The notes beneath the pieces were generated by a model, which saw only the letters and a list, made by a program, of their open reading frames with translations, ran no database searches and was not told the DNA's origin. The position numbers were made by a program, and so were the translations under genes. A stretch of DNA of 64,000 nt from Aliikangiella sp. G2MR2-5 (lineage in GTDB: Bacteria; Pseudomonadota; Gammaproteobacteria; Enterobacterales; Kangiellaceae): the NCBI RefSeq assembly GCF_015687155.1, contig NZ_JADPQF010000001.1, forward strand, positions 124,001 through 188,000. The letters are read 5' to 3'. Shown here in pieces: positions 24,657 to 33,966 of the stretch. Positions within the stretch are counted from its first letter, which is position 1, and each line of letters starts with the position of its first letter.

Positions 24657-27527
24657 ATGAAACGACTATCAATAAGCATTCTGTCTGCGGCAGTCCTTAT
24701 GGCGGGCTGCGCTGGCATTAATCAGAAATCTTCAAGTTTGACCGATAATAGTAGTGTTATTGTCAGTCCGAACGATACTCGCGGTTACGAAGCTGTCACT
24801 CTGGAAAACGGTATTACTGTAATGTTGGTTTCTGATCCCAGTGTAGAGAAGTCTGCTGCTGCCTTGAGTGTTGGTGTCGGCCTGCTGAATGACCCTATGA
24901 GCCAGCAAGGGATGGCGCACTATCTTGAGCATATGCTATTTATGGGAACTGATAAGTATCCTGAAGTTGCTGGCTACAGTGAGTTTATGTCAAAAAATGG
25001 TGGCTCTTCAAATGCATACACCTGGTTAGATATTACCAACTATATGTTCGAGATTAACAATGACGCCTATGATGAAGCGTTAGACCGTTTTTCTGACTTT
25101 TTTAAAACACCAAAGCTCTATCCTGAATATACAGAAAAAGAAAAAAATGCGGTGAATGCTGAATGGTCTATGCGTCGAGAAATGGATTTCTTTGGTATGT
25201 TCAAGTTAGGACGCTCGATGATGGGGGAGCACCCTGCAAATCGCTTCCTGATTGGTAATCTTGAAACTTTGGGCGACAAAGAGAATTCAAAGCTTCACCC
25301 GGAAACTGTCGAGTTCTATAACCGGTATTATTCCGCCAACATTATGAAAGTTGCGTTGGTCTCAAATAAGCCGCTTAGTGAGATGAAGTTATTAGCTAAG
25401 AAATACTTCTCGAACATCAAGAATAAGTCCATAGAAAAGCCGGAAGTTGAACAGAAGCTAAACTTTGATGAGTTTGGTGGCAAGAAAATTCACTATGTCC
25501 CTAACCAGGATATCAAGCAGCTGATTATCGACTTTACAATTGAAAACAATGTTGATGACTATAAATCCAAGCCCAATCGCTATATTGCCTATCTGATCGG
25601 TAGCGAAATGCCGGGAACTCCAGCTTATCTATTGAAAAAAATGGGGTTGATATCAAATTTAAATGCCTCTGCAACTCCAGATATGTATGGTAATTATGGA
25701 CGTCTGGCGATTAATATCGATTTGACCGATGCCGGAATGAAGCAGCGAGAAATGATTACTTCGGTCGTTATGAACTATATCGAAAAAATCAAAAAAGAAG
25801 GCGTTGATAAAAAATATTTTAAAGAAATCAAGACGTCTTTAAACAATCAGTTTCGCTTTCTGGAAAAAGGTAATGCCTTCAGTTACGTGTCAAACCTGAC
25901 CGATGAAATGCAAACCTATTCTGCAAGAGATGTGATTGTAGCACCATATACATATGAGACTTTTAATGCTGAGGCTATTCGTTCAGTTTTGTCTCAACTA
26001 ACTCCAGAAAGATTGAGAGTCTGGTATGTTAGCAAACAGGAGCCCCATGATAAGAGCATGCATTTTTATGATGGCAAATATAAAGTTGTCGATATAGCGC
26101 AAAGTGAAATTGATTCATGGAAAGATTCTTCTGGCCTGGCTTTATCTTTGCCTAAAGTGAATACCCTATTGCCTGAGGCTTTCGATCTGAAAACTGAAGA
26201 CAATAAGCAAACAAAGCCTGAAGTAGTTTATAACGAAAATGGAATCAAAGTCTGGCAATATCCTTCTCAAGCTTTTAAAACACAACCTAAAGGTGTTCTT
26301 CGCGTCTATTTCAATAGTCCGGAGAGACAACAGGGTATTGAGGGACAAATTCTCTTCTCTCTTTGGAGTGACCTGTATAATTTGCGTCAGAGTGCTTTAG
26401 CGACGGAAGCTTCGATTGCTGGAATGGGACTCTACCTGAATGATGCAAATGGACTTGAACTCCTGGTCAGCGGATTTACCGATAAACAGGCCCTTTTACT
26501 TGAAAAAGGACTGGCTGCAATGATATTTGATTTTGATGATAAAGCGTTTACTCAAGCTGTCGACCGTTTTATCCGTAATATTAAGAATCAGGGCAAACAG
26601 TTTCCAATTTATCAGCTTTTTGGCAAAGTGACTGCATTAACAACCAAAGCAGGTTACTCCGATGATAAGTTGATAAATGCGGCTGAAAATCTTAAAGCAG
26701 AAGATCTGAAAAACTTTATGCGCAAAGTGATGAAAAACAACCAGATCCGTGCTTTTGCTTTCGGAAACTATGATCAAAGTGACATAGAGTTTTTTGCGAA
26801 AAAGATCAATGAACGTCTGCCTGAAGGACGCAAGATTACAGAGTATACAAGAACTCAGCACTGGAAACCTTCGCAAGGGGAAGTTATCTCGTTGAAGCAG
26901 AATCTGGATGTTGCTGATGTCGCTATTTACGATGCACACTTTCATCCGGAGCCTACACTGACGCAGGAAGCTCGTGGACGAGTGTTAAGATCACACTTGA
27001 GAACGCAGACTTTTGAAACGCTGCGTACGGAAGAACAACTAGCTTATGCAGTTACTGCAATGGCGACTCAAGTTAAGGATTACACTGGAATTGGATTTGC
27101 GATTCAGACACCTGTGAAAAATGTAGTGGATATGCAGGCGCGCTTTGATGATTTTAAGAAGGAATATGTAGCGAAATTGAATGCCATTACTCCTGATGAG
27201 TTTGAAAAACTTAAAGCGAGTGTGTTGGTTGAGCTTAATGAGAAACCTAAAAATCTAAGAGAAGAACAGGCTCCTATGTTGAATGACTGGTATCAGGAAA
27301 AATGGGACTTTAATTCTCGACAAAAGTTAATTGCTGAAGTCGAAAAAGTTTCACTTGACGATATCAAGACTTTTTATCAAGAAACCATTAATAATCAATC
27401 TAACGCAAGGCTCTCAATTCAGTTAAGAGGAAGCAAGTTTAAAGACAAGCCGTTTGCGTCGATAAAGGGGGAGAGGGAAGTTAAAGATTTTGAGAAATTC
27501 CACAAGGAAATGAAGTATCAAAAGTAG
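24657..27527 (+). CDS. Pitrilysin-family M16 metallopeptidase, lipoprotein
   Basis: Encodes 956 residues, the full four-domain length of pitrilysin/insulysin enzymes. The inverted zinc motif HYLEH is at residues 88-92, with the distal glutamate expected in the EKNAVNAEWSM block near 165. A lipobox (LMAGC) puts lipidation at Cys18, so it is exported and anchored. The C-terminal half keeps RTEEQLAYAV, used for substrate binding in the family. These enzymes degrade small proteins and peptides up to about 50 residues. AAGGATT precedes the ATG. Confidence 0.93.
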   Translation: MKRLSISILSAAVLMAGCAGINQKSSSLTDNSSVIVSPNDTRGYEAVTLENGITVMLVSDPSVEKSAAALSVGVGLLNDPMSQQGMAHYLEHMLFMGTDKYPEVAGYSEFMSKNGGSSNAYTWLDITNYMFEINNDAYDEALDRFSDFFKTPKLYPEYTEKEKNAVNAEWSMRREMDFFGMFKLGRSMMGEHPANRFLIGNLETLGDKENSKLHPETVEFYNRYYSANIMKVALVSNKPLSEMKLLAKKYFSNIKNKSIEKPEVEQKLNFDEFGGKKIHYVPNQDIKQLIIDFTIENNVDDYKSKPNRYIAYLIGSEMPGTPAYLLKKMGLISNLNASATPDMYGNYGRLAINIDLTDAGMKQREMITSVVMNYIEKIKKEGVDKKYFKEIKTSLNNQFRFLEKGNAFSYVSNLTDEMQTYSARDVIVAPYTYETFNAEAIRSVLSQLTPERLRVWYVSKQEPHDKSMHFYDGKYKVVDIAQSEIDSWKDSSGLALSLPKVNTLLPEAFDLKTEDNKQTKPEVVYNENGIKVWQYPSQAFKTQPKGVLRVYFNSPERQQGIEGQILFSLWSDLYNLRQSALATEASIAGMGLYLNDANGLELLVSGFTDKQALLLEKGLAAMIFDFDDKAFTQAVDRFIRNIKNQGKQFPIYQLFGKVTALTTKAGYSDDKLINAAENLKAEDLKNFMRKVMKNNQIRAFAFGNYDQSDIEFFAKKINERLPEGRKITEYTRTQHWKPSQGEVISLKQNLDVADVAIYDAHFHPEPTLTQEARGRVLRSHLRTQTFETLRTEEQLAYAVTAMATQVKDYTGIGFAIQTPVKNVVDMQARFDDFKKEYVAKLNAITPDEFEKLKASVLVELNEKPKNLREEQAPMLNDWYQEKWDFNSRQKLIAEVEKVSLDDIKTFYQETINNQSNARLSIQLRGSKFKDKPFASIKGEREVKDFEKFHKEMKYQK

Positions 27528-27548
27528 ATAGACTCTCTAACCATTAAA

Positions 27549-27577
27549 AAGGCCGACTAACCGTCGGCTTTTTTATA
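27549..27577 (+). terminator. Rho-independent terminator after M16 protease
   Basis: GCCGAC and GTCGGC with a five-base loop are followed by TTTTTTAT, 22 bases past the stop codon. Confidence 0.9.
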
Positions 27578-27707
27578 CCGCAATTTAGTACATAAGCTAT
27601 ATCGACTGTTTTTGTATTTCATCCTGATAATGACGATAGGCATCATCTTTAAGATGTATAAAATCATCTCTTCATTTGTTGACTGTGGTCGAAGCCAGGC
27701 CTGATTT

Positions 27708-27878
27708 GTCGAAGACAGGGTTGAATTCACTAATGGCTGGCAAAACTTGTCTGTTGGTGATATCGAAGCTGCCTCTGGCGCGCAAGGTGTGACAGTGGGG
27801 ATCAACCATAGAGTTGTTGATTCAGGCGAATTTGCATATTTTATCGATGATGTTTATTTTATGACAAAAGAAAGGTGA
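27708..27878 (+). pseudogene. C-terminal remnant of a secreted carbohydrate-binding-like protein
   Basis: A 56-codon frame without start codon follows a TGA at 27702. It reads FTNGWQNLSVGDIEAA, then VTVGINHRV and GEFAYFIDDVYFM before the stop, which looks like the end of a beta-sandwich domain found at the C-terminus of secreted enzymes (WxxLxV and FDDVxL pattern). No upstream part of the gene remains. A short CAGG duplication with GTCGAAG lies at its left edge. The stretch from 27578 to 28023 contains nothing else recognised. Confidence 0.45.
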
Positions 27879-28023
27879 TGTATTGTTTATAATAATATCA
27901 AAATCTCGCTTTGAGTATCGCATGATTGGCAAGTACAGCTAACTAGACTATAGTCGACAATACAACCAACTATAATCTTTCGGCTATTGCAGTTAAATTT
28001 AGTCGCTTCTTAATAAAAATAAT

Positions 28024-28575
28024 ATGATCGAAAATATTACTCAGCTTCTATCAGATGTTAATAAAGGCGATGAAAAGGCAATGGAAAGTCTGTTTCCTGC
28101 CATTTACAAGGAGTTAAGACAGATTGCTCACAGACAACTTGGTAAAGTCTGGTCGGTTGACACCATTTGTACTACCGTACTGGTCAATGAGGCCTACCTG
28201 AAGTTAGTGGGAAGTAAAAAGCTTGAGAGTAACGATCGTAGTCACTTTTTTGCGATAGCAGCAAAAGCCATGCGCCAAATTCTCATTAACTATTCCAAAC
28301 AAAAGCAGACCTTGAAGCGAGGATTAGAATGGCAAGCGACTGCCAGTATTGATGAATTGTCTGTAAATAGCAAGCTGGAGCAGATAATCAGTATTGATGA
28401 AGCCTTAAGGGAGTTGGAGTCGTTAGATCCTGATTTGGTCAAACTGGTTGAGTTAAGGTTTTTTGCAGGCTTGAATGAGCAGGAAACAGCAAAAATACTG
28501 AATATAAGCGAACGCAGTGTACGGCGAAACTGGCAAAAAGCAAAAGCATTGTTGGCGCGAGCTCTATCCACCTAG
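28024..28575 (+). CDS. ECF sigma factor of the TIGR02999 (kinase-associated) family
   Basis: Encodes 183 residues. The opening ITQLLSDVNKGDEKAMESLFP, the block TTVLVNEAYLKLV (about residues 50-62) and the region-4 ELRFFAGLNEQETAKIL match TIGR02999/ECF43 sigma factors. In studied members (EcfP of Vibrio parahaemolyticus, EcfK of Xanthomonas citri) the sigma factor lacks the usual acidic residues in region 2.2 and becomes active when a partner kinase phosphorylates a threonine there; Thr50/Thr51 lie in the matching place here. The kinase gene follows 184 bases downstream. No ribosome binding site of note precedes the ATG. Confidence 0.87.
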   Translation: MIENITQLLSDVNKGDEKAMESLFPAIYKELRQIAHRQLGKVWSVDTICTTVLVNEAYLKLVGSKKLESNDRSHFFAIAAKAMRQILINYSKQKQTLKRGLEWQATASIDELSVNSKLEQIISIDEALRELESLDPDLVKLVELRFFAGLNEQETAKILNISERSVRRNWQKAKALLARALST

Positions 28576-28759
28576 ATGAGGGGGACTGCATGGAGCTAAG
28601 TGGATCAAATTCAACACAAGGGAACTGACTAGATGTAGCCGGAACTAGTTAGGTAAACCCAGAACCAACATTAGATCTTCCTTTCTGACCGGTAATGAAT
28701 ATCGTCAGGTTTAAAACAAGTTCCTGTTTTATTGGGCACTAACTGTTAAGGAAAGTACA

Positions 28760-31684
28760 ATGGCAATAGGAATTTCCAAATCTCGGTGGCTAGAAATCCA
28801 AACTGCTCTGGACGACGTGCTAGAGCAACCTCAATCAGAACAACTAAACTACATAGAAAAATATCGTGACGATATGTCGTTGTATCTTGAGTTGAAGCAG
28901 TTGCTTGATGAAGACCTTTCTCAGTTAAACCTACTGGAAGAATCTGCGTTAGATCTATTTAATCAAGAATCAATCAGTGTTGAATCAAATCGTGAAAAGA
29001 CTGGTGAGCCTGAAAAAGAGTCAGCCTTAACCCTGGAGGAACAGTCAGCAATAGTTACTGCAACTCAAAGATTTCCAAACCTGGGTAAAAAGTACCAGAT
29101 TGTTGAAGAAGTTGGCTGTGGTGGAATGGGAAAGGTTTACAAAGCTAGACTTCTGAGTGATTCATTTGAAAAACTGGTAGCTATAAAAATTTTGACTACC
29201 GGAAAATCAAGTGAACACCTGGTTCAGCGATTCGAAAAAGAACAAAAGCTTTTGGCCAGGCTTGAACATCCCAATATCGCAAGGTTGCTTGATGGCGGTA
29301 TTTCTTGTGACCAAACTCCATTTTTCGTAATGGAATATATCGAAGGAGAGCCCATCGATAGTTATTGTGATAATAACCAATTGAGTATCAAGTCTCGTCT
29401 GCGCTTGATCTTACAGATTGTTGATGCGCTAGATTATGCCCACAAAAACCTGGTCGTCCATCGAGATATTAAGCCTTCGAACATATTAGTAACTAGCGAA
29501 GGAAAGGTTCGGTTAGTTGATTTTGGGATCGCTAAGTTAATAGACGAAGAAAAAGAGCAGCAACTAACTCAAACTGGAAATCAGATTTTAACGCCGGGTT
29601 ATGCTGCACCAGAACAATTGCTGGACCAACCGATTACTACCGCGACTGATACTTATTTGTTAGGTCTCGTCACCTATCAGCTTTTGACTGGACGACAGGC
29701 ATTTCAAGATCTTGCTGGCTCTTTGCTGGAAGTGGCACAAATTATGTGCTCTGAACCACCTACAAAACCAAGCGTCATCAATGAAAAGGTTGGGATATGC
29801 GAAAACAGCAAAATTTTTCAATCGCGTCAGGCCACACCCACTCAATTAAAAAATACGCTGCAAGGTGATTTAGATGCAATTATTCTTAAATCACTCAATG
29901 CGAAAGTTCAAGATAGATATTCGTCGATGACAGCATTGCGTTCTGATATTGAAGCATACTTTGAAAATCGCCCCATCAGCGCTCAACAGTTGACTTTTGT
30001 TTATCAGTCAAAAAAATATCTAAAACGTCACTGGAAAGGAGTGGGCTCGCTGGTATTATTTGTTGCGATGCTAGCAGCCTACACAACAACGCTAAAAATT
30101 CAATCAGAAAAGATTCAAGCCGCGCTAGCACAAAGTAATCTTGAGAAAAATAAAGCCCAAAAAATTTCAGATTTCATGCTAGATATTTTTAAAGCGGCAG
30201 ATCCCAATATCTCCGGTCTTAACAAAATAACAGCCGATGAGTTATTGCAAAAAGGACACCAGAAAATTCTCAATGAACTAGACTCTGCACCACTAATTCA
30301 AGCCCATATGTTGACTAACTTGGGCGAGATATATTTCAGTCAGGGAGAGTTGGACAAGAGTACAAAGTTGCTAGAAGAAGCGTTAGAAAAGCAAAGGCTA
30401 CAGAGTAGGCCTGACTCATTTACGCTTGCGCATACATTGACCAATCTTGGCGTTAGCTATGTTAATAGCAACAAATTGTCAGAAGCTCAAAATTTATTTG
30501 ATGAAAGCCTGAGGCTTCATCAAGCATTACTTGATGACGGTGAAAATAAACTGACTATTGAGTATGCCGAGGCTCATATAGCACTCGCTCAGCTCAAAAG
30601 AAAACAGGGAAATACCAAAGAATCCCTTCAGCTTTACCAAAAAGCTATCGATACCATTAACCAAGTCGGTGAAGAGGAGCATGAACAAATGGCGGTAGCG
30701 CTAAATGGCCTGGCGAGCATTCAGCAAGATCGCGGTGAGTTTAATGCTGCTTTGGAAAATATGAAAAAGGCAATTCGAATACATGAAAAAGTCCTGGGAT
30801 CAGAGCACACCTATTTTACAATCTATTTGAATAACCTGAGTATTCTCCTTATAAGTATGGAGCGATTCGATGAAGCGCTAGTTCATAGCAAACGCGCTTA
30901 TCAGATACAACAAAATATTTTGCCAAACAATCATCCTTATTTTTCAGCGCCTTTACGTTCTTTGGGGAAGATTTCTCATGCGCGAGGAGAGTTGTCAAAG
31001 GCAAGGGAGTATTTTTTAGAAGCTCTGGATAATAATCTGAAATCAAGTTCAAAAAATAACTTTATTCGTGCTGTCCTCTACGCAAGGCTTGGACAGGTTT
31101 CACAGGACTTGGGAGCGTTAGAAATTGCTGACGACTATTACCAGAAGATGCTTAATGTTTATCAGGATGTTGCTGCTGGAGAGAGGGTTGTATCTAGAAG
31201 TTTACATCTGCTAGCTAAGCTCGCTCTACTAAATGGAGAGCTGTCGAAAGCTCGAAGTTATTATCAAAATGCAATCGAAAGTCTTCCTGATAATGGTATC
31301 TATTTTGCCATTAGTCAGTTAGGTTACGCACAGTTGATTCTGTATTTATCCGCAAAGCAAGATGACTCCATTGCAAAAACTACTAATTTCGTTTCTACAA
31401 AGCAGGCACTGAGCGAAGCACAGGAAATGGTAACCAATGCAATGACTATTCTGATGCAGAAGTTACCTGCCAGTCATTCTTTAATTGCCGAAGCCAAACT
31501 GACAAATGGATTATTGAATCAGCATCTTTCAATTAGAAAACAGGCTGAAGAAACTAGAGTCCCTGATAAGCACAATAGTAAATCCATCGTAGAAACTTAT
31601 AAGCAACTTAGTAAGCTTTCAGTCTATCAATATGGTCATCGGCGACTATTGTTAGATCTGGCTCGAGAAATTATCGAAAAGTAG
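28760..31684 (+). CDS. Membrane Ser/Thr protein kinase with TPR repeats
   Basis: Encodes 974 residues. A helical leader (1-105) precedes a complete Hanks-type kinase domain (about 111-400): GCGGMGKV loop at 119-126, Lys143 in AIKIL, HRDIKPSN with Asp236, DFG at 254-256 and APE at 283-285. A single membrane helix (about 425-443) is followed by a periplasmic or extracellular part with about ten TPR-like repeats. The layout fits sensor kinases that turn on TIGR02999 sigma factors, and the sigma gene is just upstream. The outside TPR part would sense a protein or peptide signal (inference). AAGGAAAGTACA precedes the ATG. Confidence 0.92.
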   Translation: MAIGISKSRWLEIQTALDDVLEQPQSEQLNYIEKYRDDMSLYLELKQLLDEDLSQLNLLEESALDLFNQESISVESNREKTGEPEKESALTLEEQSAIVTATQRFPNLGKKYQIVEEVGCGGMGKVYKARLLSDSFEKLVAIKILTTGKSSEHLVQRFEKEQKLLARLEHPNIARLLDGGISCDQTPFFVMEYIEGEPIDSYCDNNQLSIKSRLRLILQIVDALDYAHKNLVVHRDIKPSNILVTSEGKVRLVDFGIAKLIDEEKEQQLTQTGNQILTPGYAAPEQLLDQPITTATDTYLLGLVTYQLLTGRQAFQDLAGSLLEVAQIMCSEPPTKPSVINEKVGICENSKIFQSRQATPTQLKNTLQGDLDAIILKSLNAKVQDRYSSMTALRSDIEAYFENRPISAQQLTFVYQSKKYLKRHWKGVGSLVLFVAMLAAYTTTLKIQSEKIQAALAQSNLEKNKAQKISDFMLDIFKAADPNISGLNKITADELLQKGHQKILNELDSAPLIQAHMLTNLGEIYFSQGELDKSTKLLEEALEKQRLQSRPDSFTLAHTLTNLGVSYVNSNKLSEAQNLFDESLRLHQALLDDGENKLTIEYAEAHIALAQLKRKQGNTKESLQLYQKAIDTINQVGEEEHEQMAVALNGLASIQQDRGEFNAALENMKKAIRIHEKVLGSEHTYFTIYLNNLSILLISMERFDEALVHSKRAYQIQQNILPNNHPYFSAPLRSLGKISHARGELSKAREYFLEALDNNLKSSSKNNFIRAVLYARLGQVSQDLGALEIADDYYQKMLNVYQDVAAGERVVSRSLHLLAKLALLNGELSKARSYYQNAIESLPDNGIYFAISQLGYAQLILYLSAKQDDSIAKTTNFVSTKQALSEAQEMVTNAMTILMQKLPASHSLIAEAKLTNGLLNQHLSIRKQAEETRVPDKHNSKSIVETYKQLSKLSVYQYGHRRLLLDLAREIIEK

Positions 31685-31685
31685 G

Positions 31686-31718
31686 CAAGTAGGGAAAAAA
31701 TAGCTTTATCCCTACTTG
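31686..31718 (+). terminator. Hairpin between convergent kinase and Cys-repeat genes
   Basis: CAAGTAGGGA and TCCCTACTTG form a 10-bp perfect stem two bases past the kinase stop codon. It could end transcription from both directions; the A-rich loop and lack of a strong T run lower confidence. Confidence 0.6.
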
Positions 31719-31740
31719 ACTGGCGATAAATGACAATGAA

Positions 31741-32637
31741 CTAGTGATCGAATTTATCGGGTGGTACGCAGGCGTAAGCGGGAATTGTAGTAAAGTTATC
31801 CGGATTAGAAGTATCGAAGCTAGGAATATTAACCTGTTTCTTTAAATAACCTTCTGGACAGCTCAGTGGTTCTTTAGAAATGCGAAAATTATCACCAGGC
31901 ATTTGCTCACAGTTAAAATCTCTTCCACATATGTGCAGGTTGTAGTCCGGCAAACAAAATCCGCCATCGATTTTTCTACTCCAGTTCAGCGGACACTCAC
32001 CGCGGGGTATTTCAAAATCTTCTTCTTGCGGCTCTGCTACTAGTGCCAGGTTGTTTGCGATACAAAAATGAAAACCTGGAGGTTTAATAAAACCTGGCTC
32101 ACACTCGATAGGCGGTGCGGCAAAGAGACCAACAGCTTCATCAGGAGGCACGCTGGTTCCCCCTCCATCCGGATTGATAAGCTTTAGCATTTGGTCCTGT
32201 TTAATTAATGAGAGCTTTATATCAAGACAAATATCAGAGTCTTGTGGTCGAGAGTGGTTTTCTGGACAGTAGCTTTCGAATTTTCCTGCGATCAGATAGG
32301 TTGTTTCTCTTGCTGATACAAAATGTTTTTTTTCCGTACAGAATAGAGTGCCGATAATCTGTTCATAGTTTTTTTCACATTTGCCATCACGAGACAGGTT
32401 TGATACTACCAAGGATGCTAACTCATTCGCGATACAAACGTTAGCGACGGCGCTTTGCCTGAAACCTTGTGGGCAGTCGGACAAGTTCGTCGAATCATAA
32501 GTAGAATCTGAAGTTGTGTTAAAAGTACTCAAATTCTCACTCGTTTCTGAGTTGACCGTCAGGCTGACACAAAATGGAATTAAAACTCTAAGAATGATTG
32601 CGTTGAAGGTACAGAGTTGTGCTCCGGGTGAATTCAT
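31741..32637 (-). CDS. Secreted protein with CX12C repeats (divergent paralogue)
   Basis: Encodes 298 residues from the ATG preceded by AAGGAGCAAATC; longer forms overlap the upstream gene and are not supported. A hydrophobic start (FNAIILRVLIPFCVSL) suggests export. Five units keep two cysteines exactly 13 positions apart: CPQGFRQSAVANVC, CEKNYEQIIGTLFC, CPENHSRPQDSDIC, CEPGFIKPPGFHFC and CPLNWSRKIDGGFC, with a longer sixth unit at the end (SCPEGY to YACVPP). It is a diverged copy of the gene upstream. No known family is recognised. Confidence 0.68.
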   Translation of the reverse strand: MNSPGAQLCTFNAIILRVLIPFCVSLTVNSETSENLSTFNTTSDSTYDSTNLSDCPQGFRQSAVANVCIANELASLVVSNLSRDGKCEKNYEQIIGTLFCTEKKHFVSARETTYLIAGKFESYCPENHSRPQDSDICLDIKLSLIKQDQMLKLINPDGGGTSVPPDEAVGLFAAPPIECEPGFIKPPGFHFCIANNLALVAEPQEEDFEIPRGECPLNWSRKIDGGFCLPDYNLHICGRDFNCEQMPGDNFRISKEPLSCPEGYLKKQVNIPSFDTSNPDNFTTIPAYACVPPDKFDH

Positions 32638-32670
32638 GATTTGCTCCTTTCTAAACGTCCTTGTAACAAC

Positions 32671-32699
32671 AAATTGCGCTCGTTTATGGAGCGCAATTT
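32671..32699 (-). terminator. Hairpin between the two Cys-repeat genes
   Basis: AAATTGCGCT and AGCGCAATTT make a 10-bp perfect stem flanked by A and T runs. It follows the stop codon of the upstream gene by about 15 bases and could reduce readthrough into the second gene. Confidence 0.7.
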
Positions 32700-32713
32700 T
32701 TCCTTTCCCAGTA

Positions 32714-33637
32714 TTAGTTAACGCCATTGGGCATATAGGTAACCGTTTTGGCTGCGCAACTTTGAGTATTAACAAAGCCGACAATTTTTCCTGATTTGTC
32801 GAATACCGGCATGTCCCACCATAGTTGGTATTCATCGCTAGCGCAAGTTCTGGATTCCCGAGATTTCAAGATGTTTTCTACCTTGGTTAAACTGGGATCC
32901 AGATTCCCACACTCATCGTGGCACGCTGTGGTTTTGTTTTCAGGCATACAAAAACCATTTACTCCTTTATACCAGCCCTTTGGACACTCGCCTTCAGGAA
33001 CGGCTAGAGGGTTAATTAGTTCGTTACCACCTTCGACAACTGTTGATGCAACACAAAAGCGTACACCTGGTGGACGGTAGAAGCCAGGTGGGCAATCTGA
33101 AGCATTAGGAAGCGGTAGCTGGGTAGCCAGAAAGTTTTCAGGCACACAAAAACGCACCCCTACCGGTTGGTGAAAGCCCTCAGGACAACCTGGCTCAAAT
33201 TTGACTAGCTTTACTTCTCGCTCGATTGTATCCAATACCAGGTTATCCGCTACACAAATGGTAGAACCTACAGGACGGGAAAATCCTGGAGGACAATCAC
33301 CTCCGATAACACCTTCCAGAAGCATCATATTATCAGGAATTTGAATTTGCAGGTTTGTTGCTACACAGAACCTCACGCCGGGAACACGCTCAAAACCGGG
33401 AGGACAGTCTTCTCCTGGGGGGGCTTCGGCGGTGGGTTCTATGGTTAAGTTTTCCGCTGCACAGGCCAAGCCAGAAGGTATCGGATAGAAGCCTTCCGGG
33501 CAGCCGTCGATTCCGCCAATAGTAGTGGTAGTAAAAGTTGTATCTGTTGTACTTGAGCTTCCTGCTTGAGCAGGGACAGCAAATACTGCTGTTAAGCTGA
33601 GTAGTATCCCTGTAAAAGAAATTAACGTTTTATTCAT
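32714..33637 (-). CDS. Secreted protein with six CX12C repeats
   Basis: Encodes 307 residues: signal peptide (1-25, ending VPAQA), Thr-rich linker, then six units with cysteines at 46/59, 78/91, 115/128, 151/164, 182/195 and 218/230. The clearest unit reads CPPGFYRPPGVRFCVA. Each unit begins after a short acidic spacer, and the period is about 31-37 residues. A C-terminal block of about 70 residues has further cysteines at 239, 243, 265 and 294. The constant spacing suggests one disulfide-closed loop per unit. It is unlike EGF or other repeats I know. Its place next to the sigma-kinase pair suggests regulation by it (inference). Confidence 0.75.
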   Translation of the reverse strand: MNKTLISFTGILLSLTAVFAVPAQAGSSSTTDTTFTTTTIGGIDGCPEGFYPIPSGLACAAENLTIEPTAEAPPGEDCPPGFERVPGVRFCVATNLQIQIPDNMMLLEGVIGGDCPPGFSRPVGSTICVADNLVLDTIEREVKLVKFEPGCPEGFHQPVGVRFCVPENFLATQLPLPNASDCPPGFYRPPGVRFCVASTVVEGGNELINPLAVPEGECPKGWYKGVNGFCMPENKTTACHDECGNLDPSLTKVENILKSRESRTCASDEYQLWWDMPVFDKSGKIVGFVNTQSCAAKTVTYMPNGVN

Positions 33638-33966
33638 TACTCTATCTCCATGTTAGTTAGTAGTGAGGAAATTGAACTCCTCTAACTGGAGATAACAGGA
33701 ACCACAGAAAATCCGGCCAAAAAAATCACAAAAAATTCAAAATAAAATTAACTATTTGAATAGTAAGGAAAAAGTTTTAGATTTATATCGATGTTTCGAG
33801 GCTGGATTGAGAAAAAGCAGGTTAATTCAGCTAACGGATATTTATAATTCTGTGGTAGGGAAGTGATTATAAGCGCTCGAATGGTACTGCTGTTTTGCTA
33901 TTCGCCTGGGTTAATTGTTCGCGCGAAATAAAAGCGCGAACTTGCACGAATTCTTATCCGGTAAAT
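33638..33966. other. Intergenic region with a hairpin
   Basis: AT-rich leader of the Cys-repeat gene on one side. A GTTCGCGC/GCGCGAAC stem (33917-33924 and 33934-33941) lies just after the dioxygenase stop and may end that transcript on the minus strand. No gene is seen. Confidence 0.55.

Noticed and set aside
32638-32835. 66-residue N-terminal extension of the second CX12C gene
   Set aside because: It would overlap the end of the upstream gene and run through the hairpin at 32671-32699; the internal ATG has AAGGAGC and begins the hydrophobic leader.
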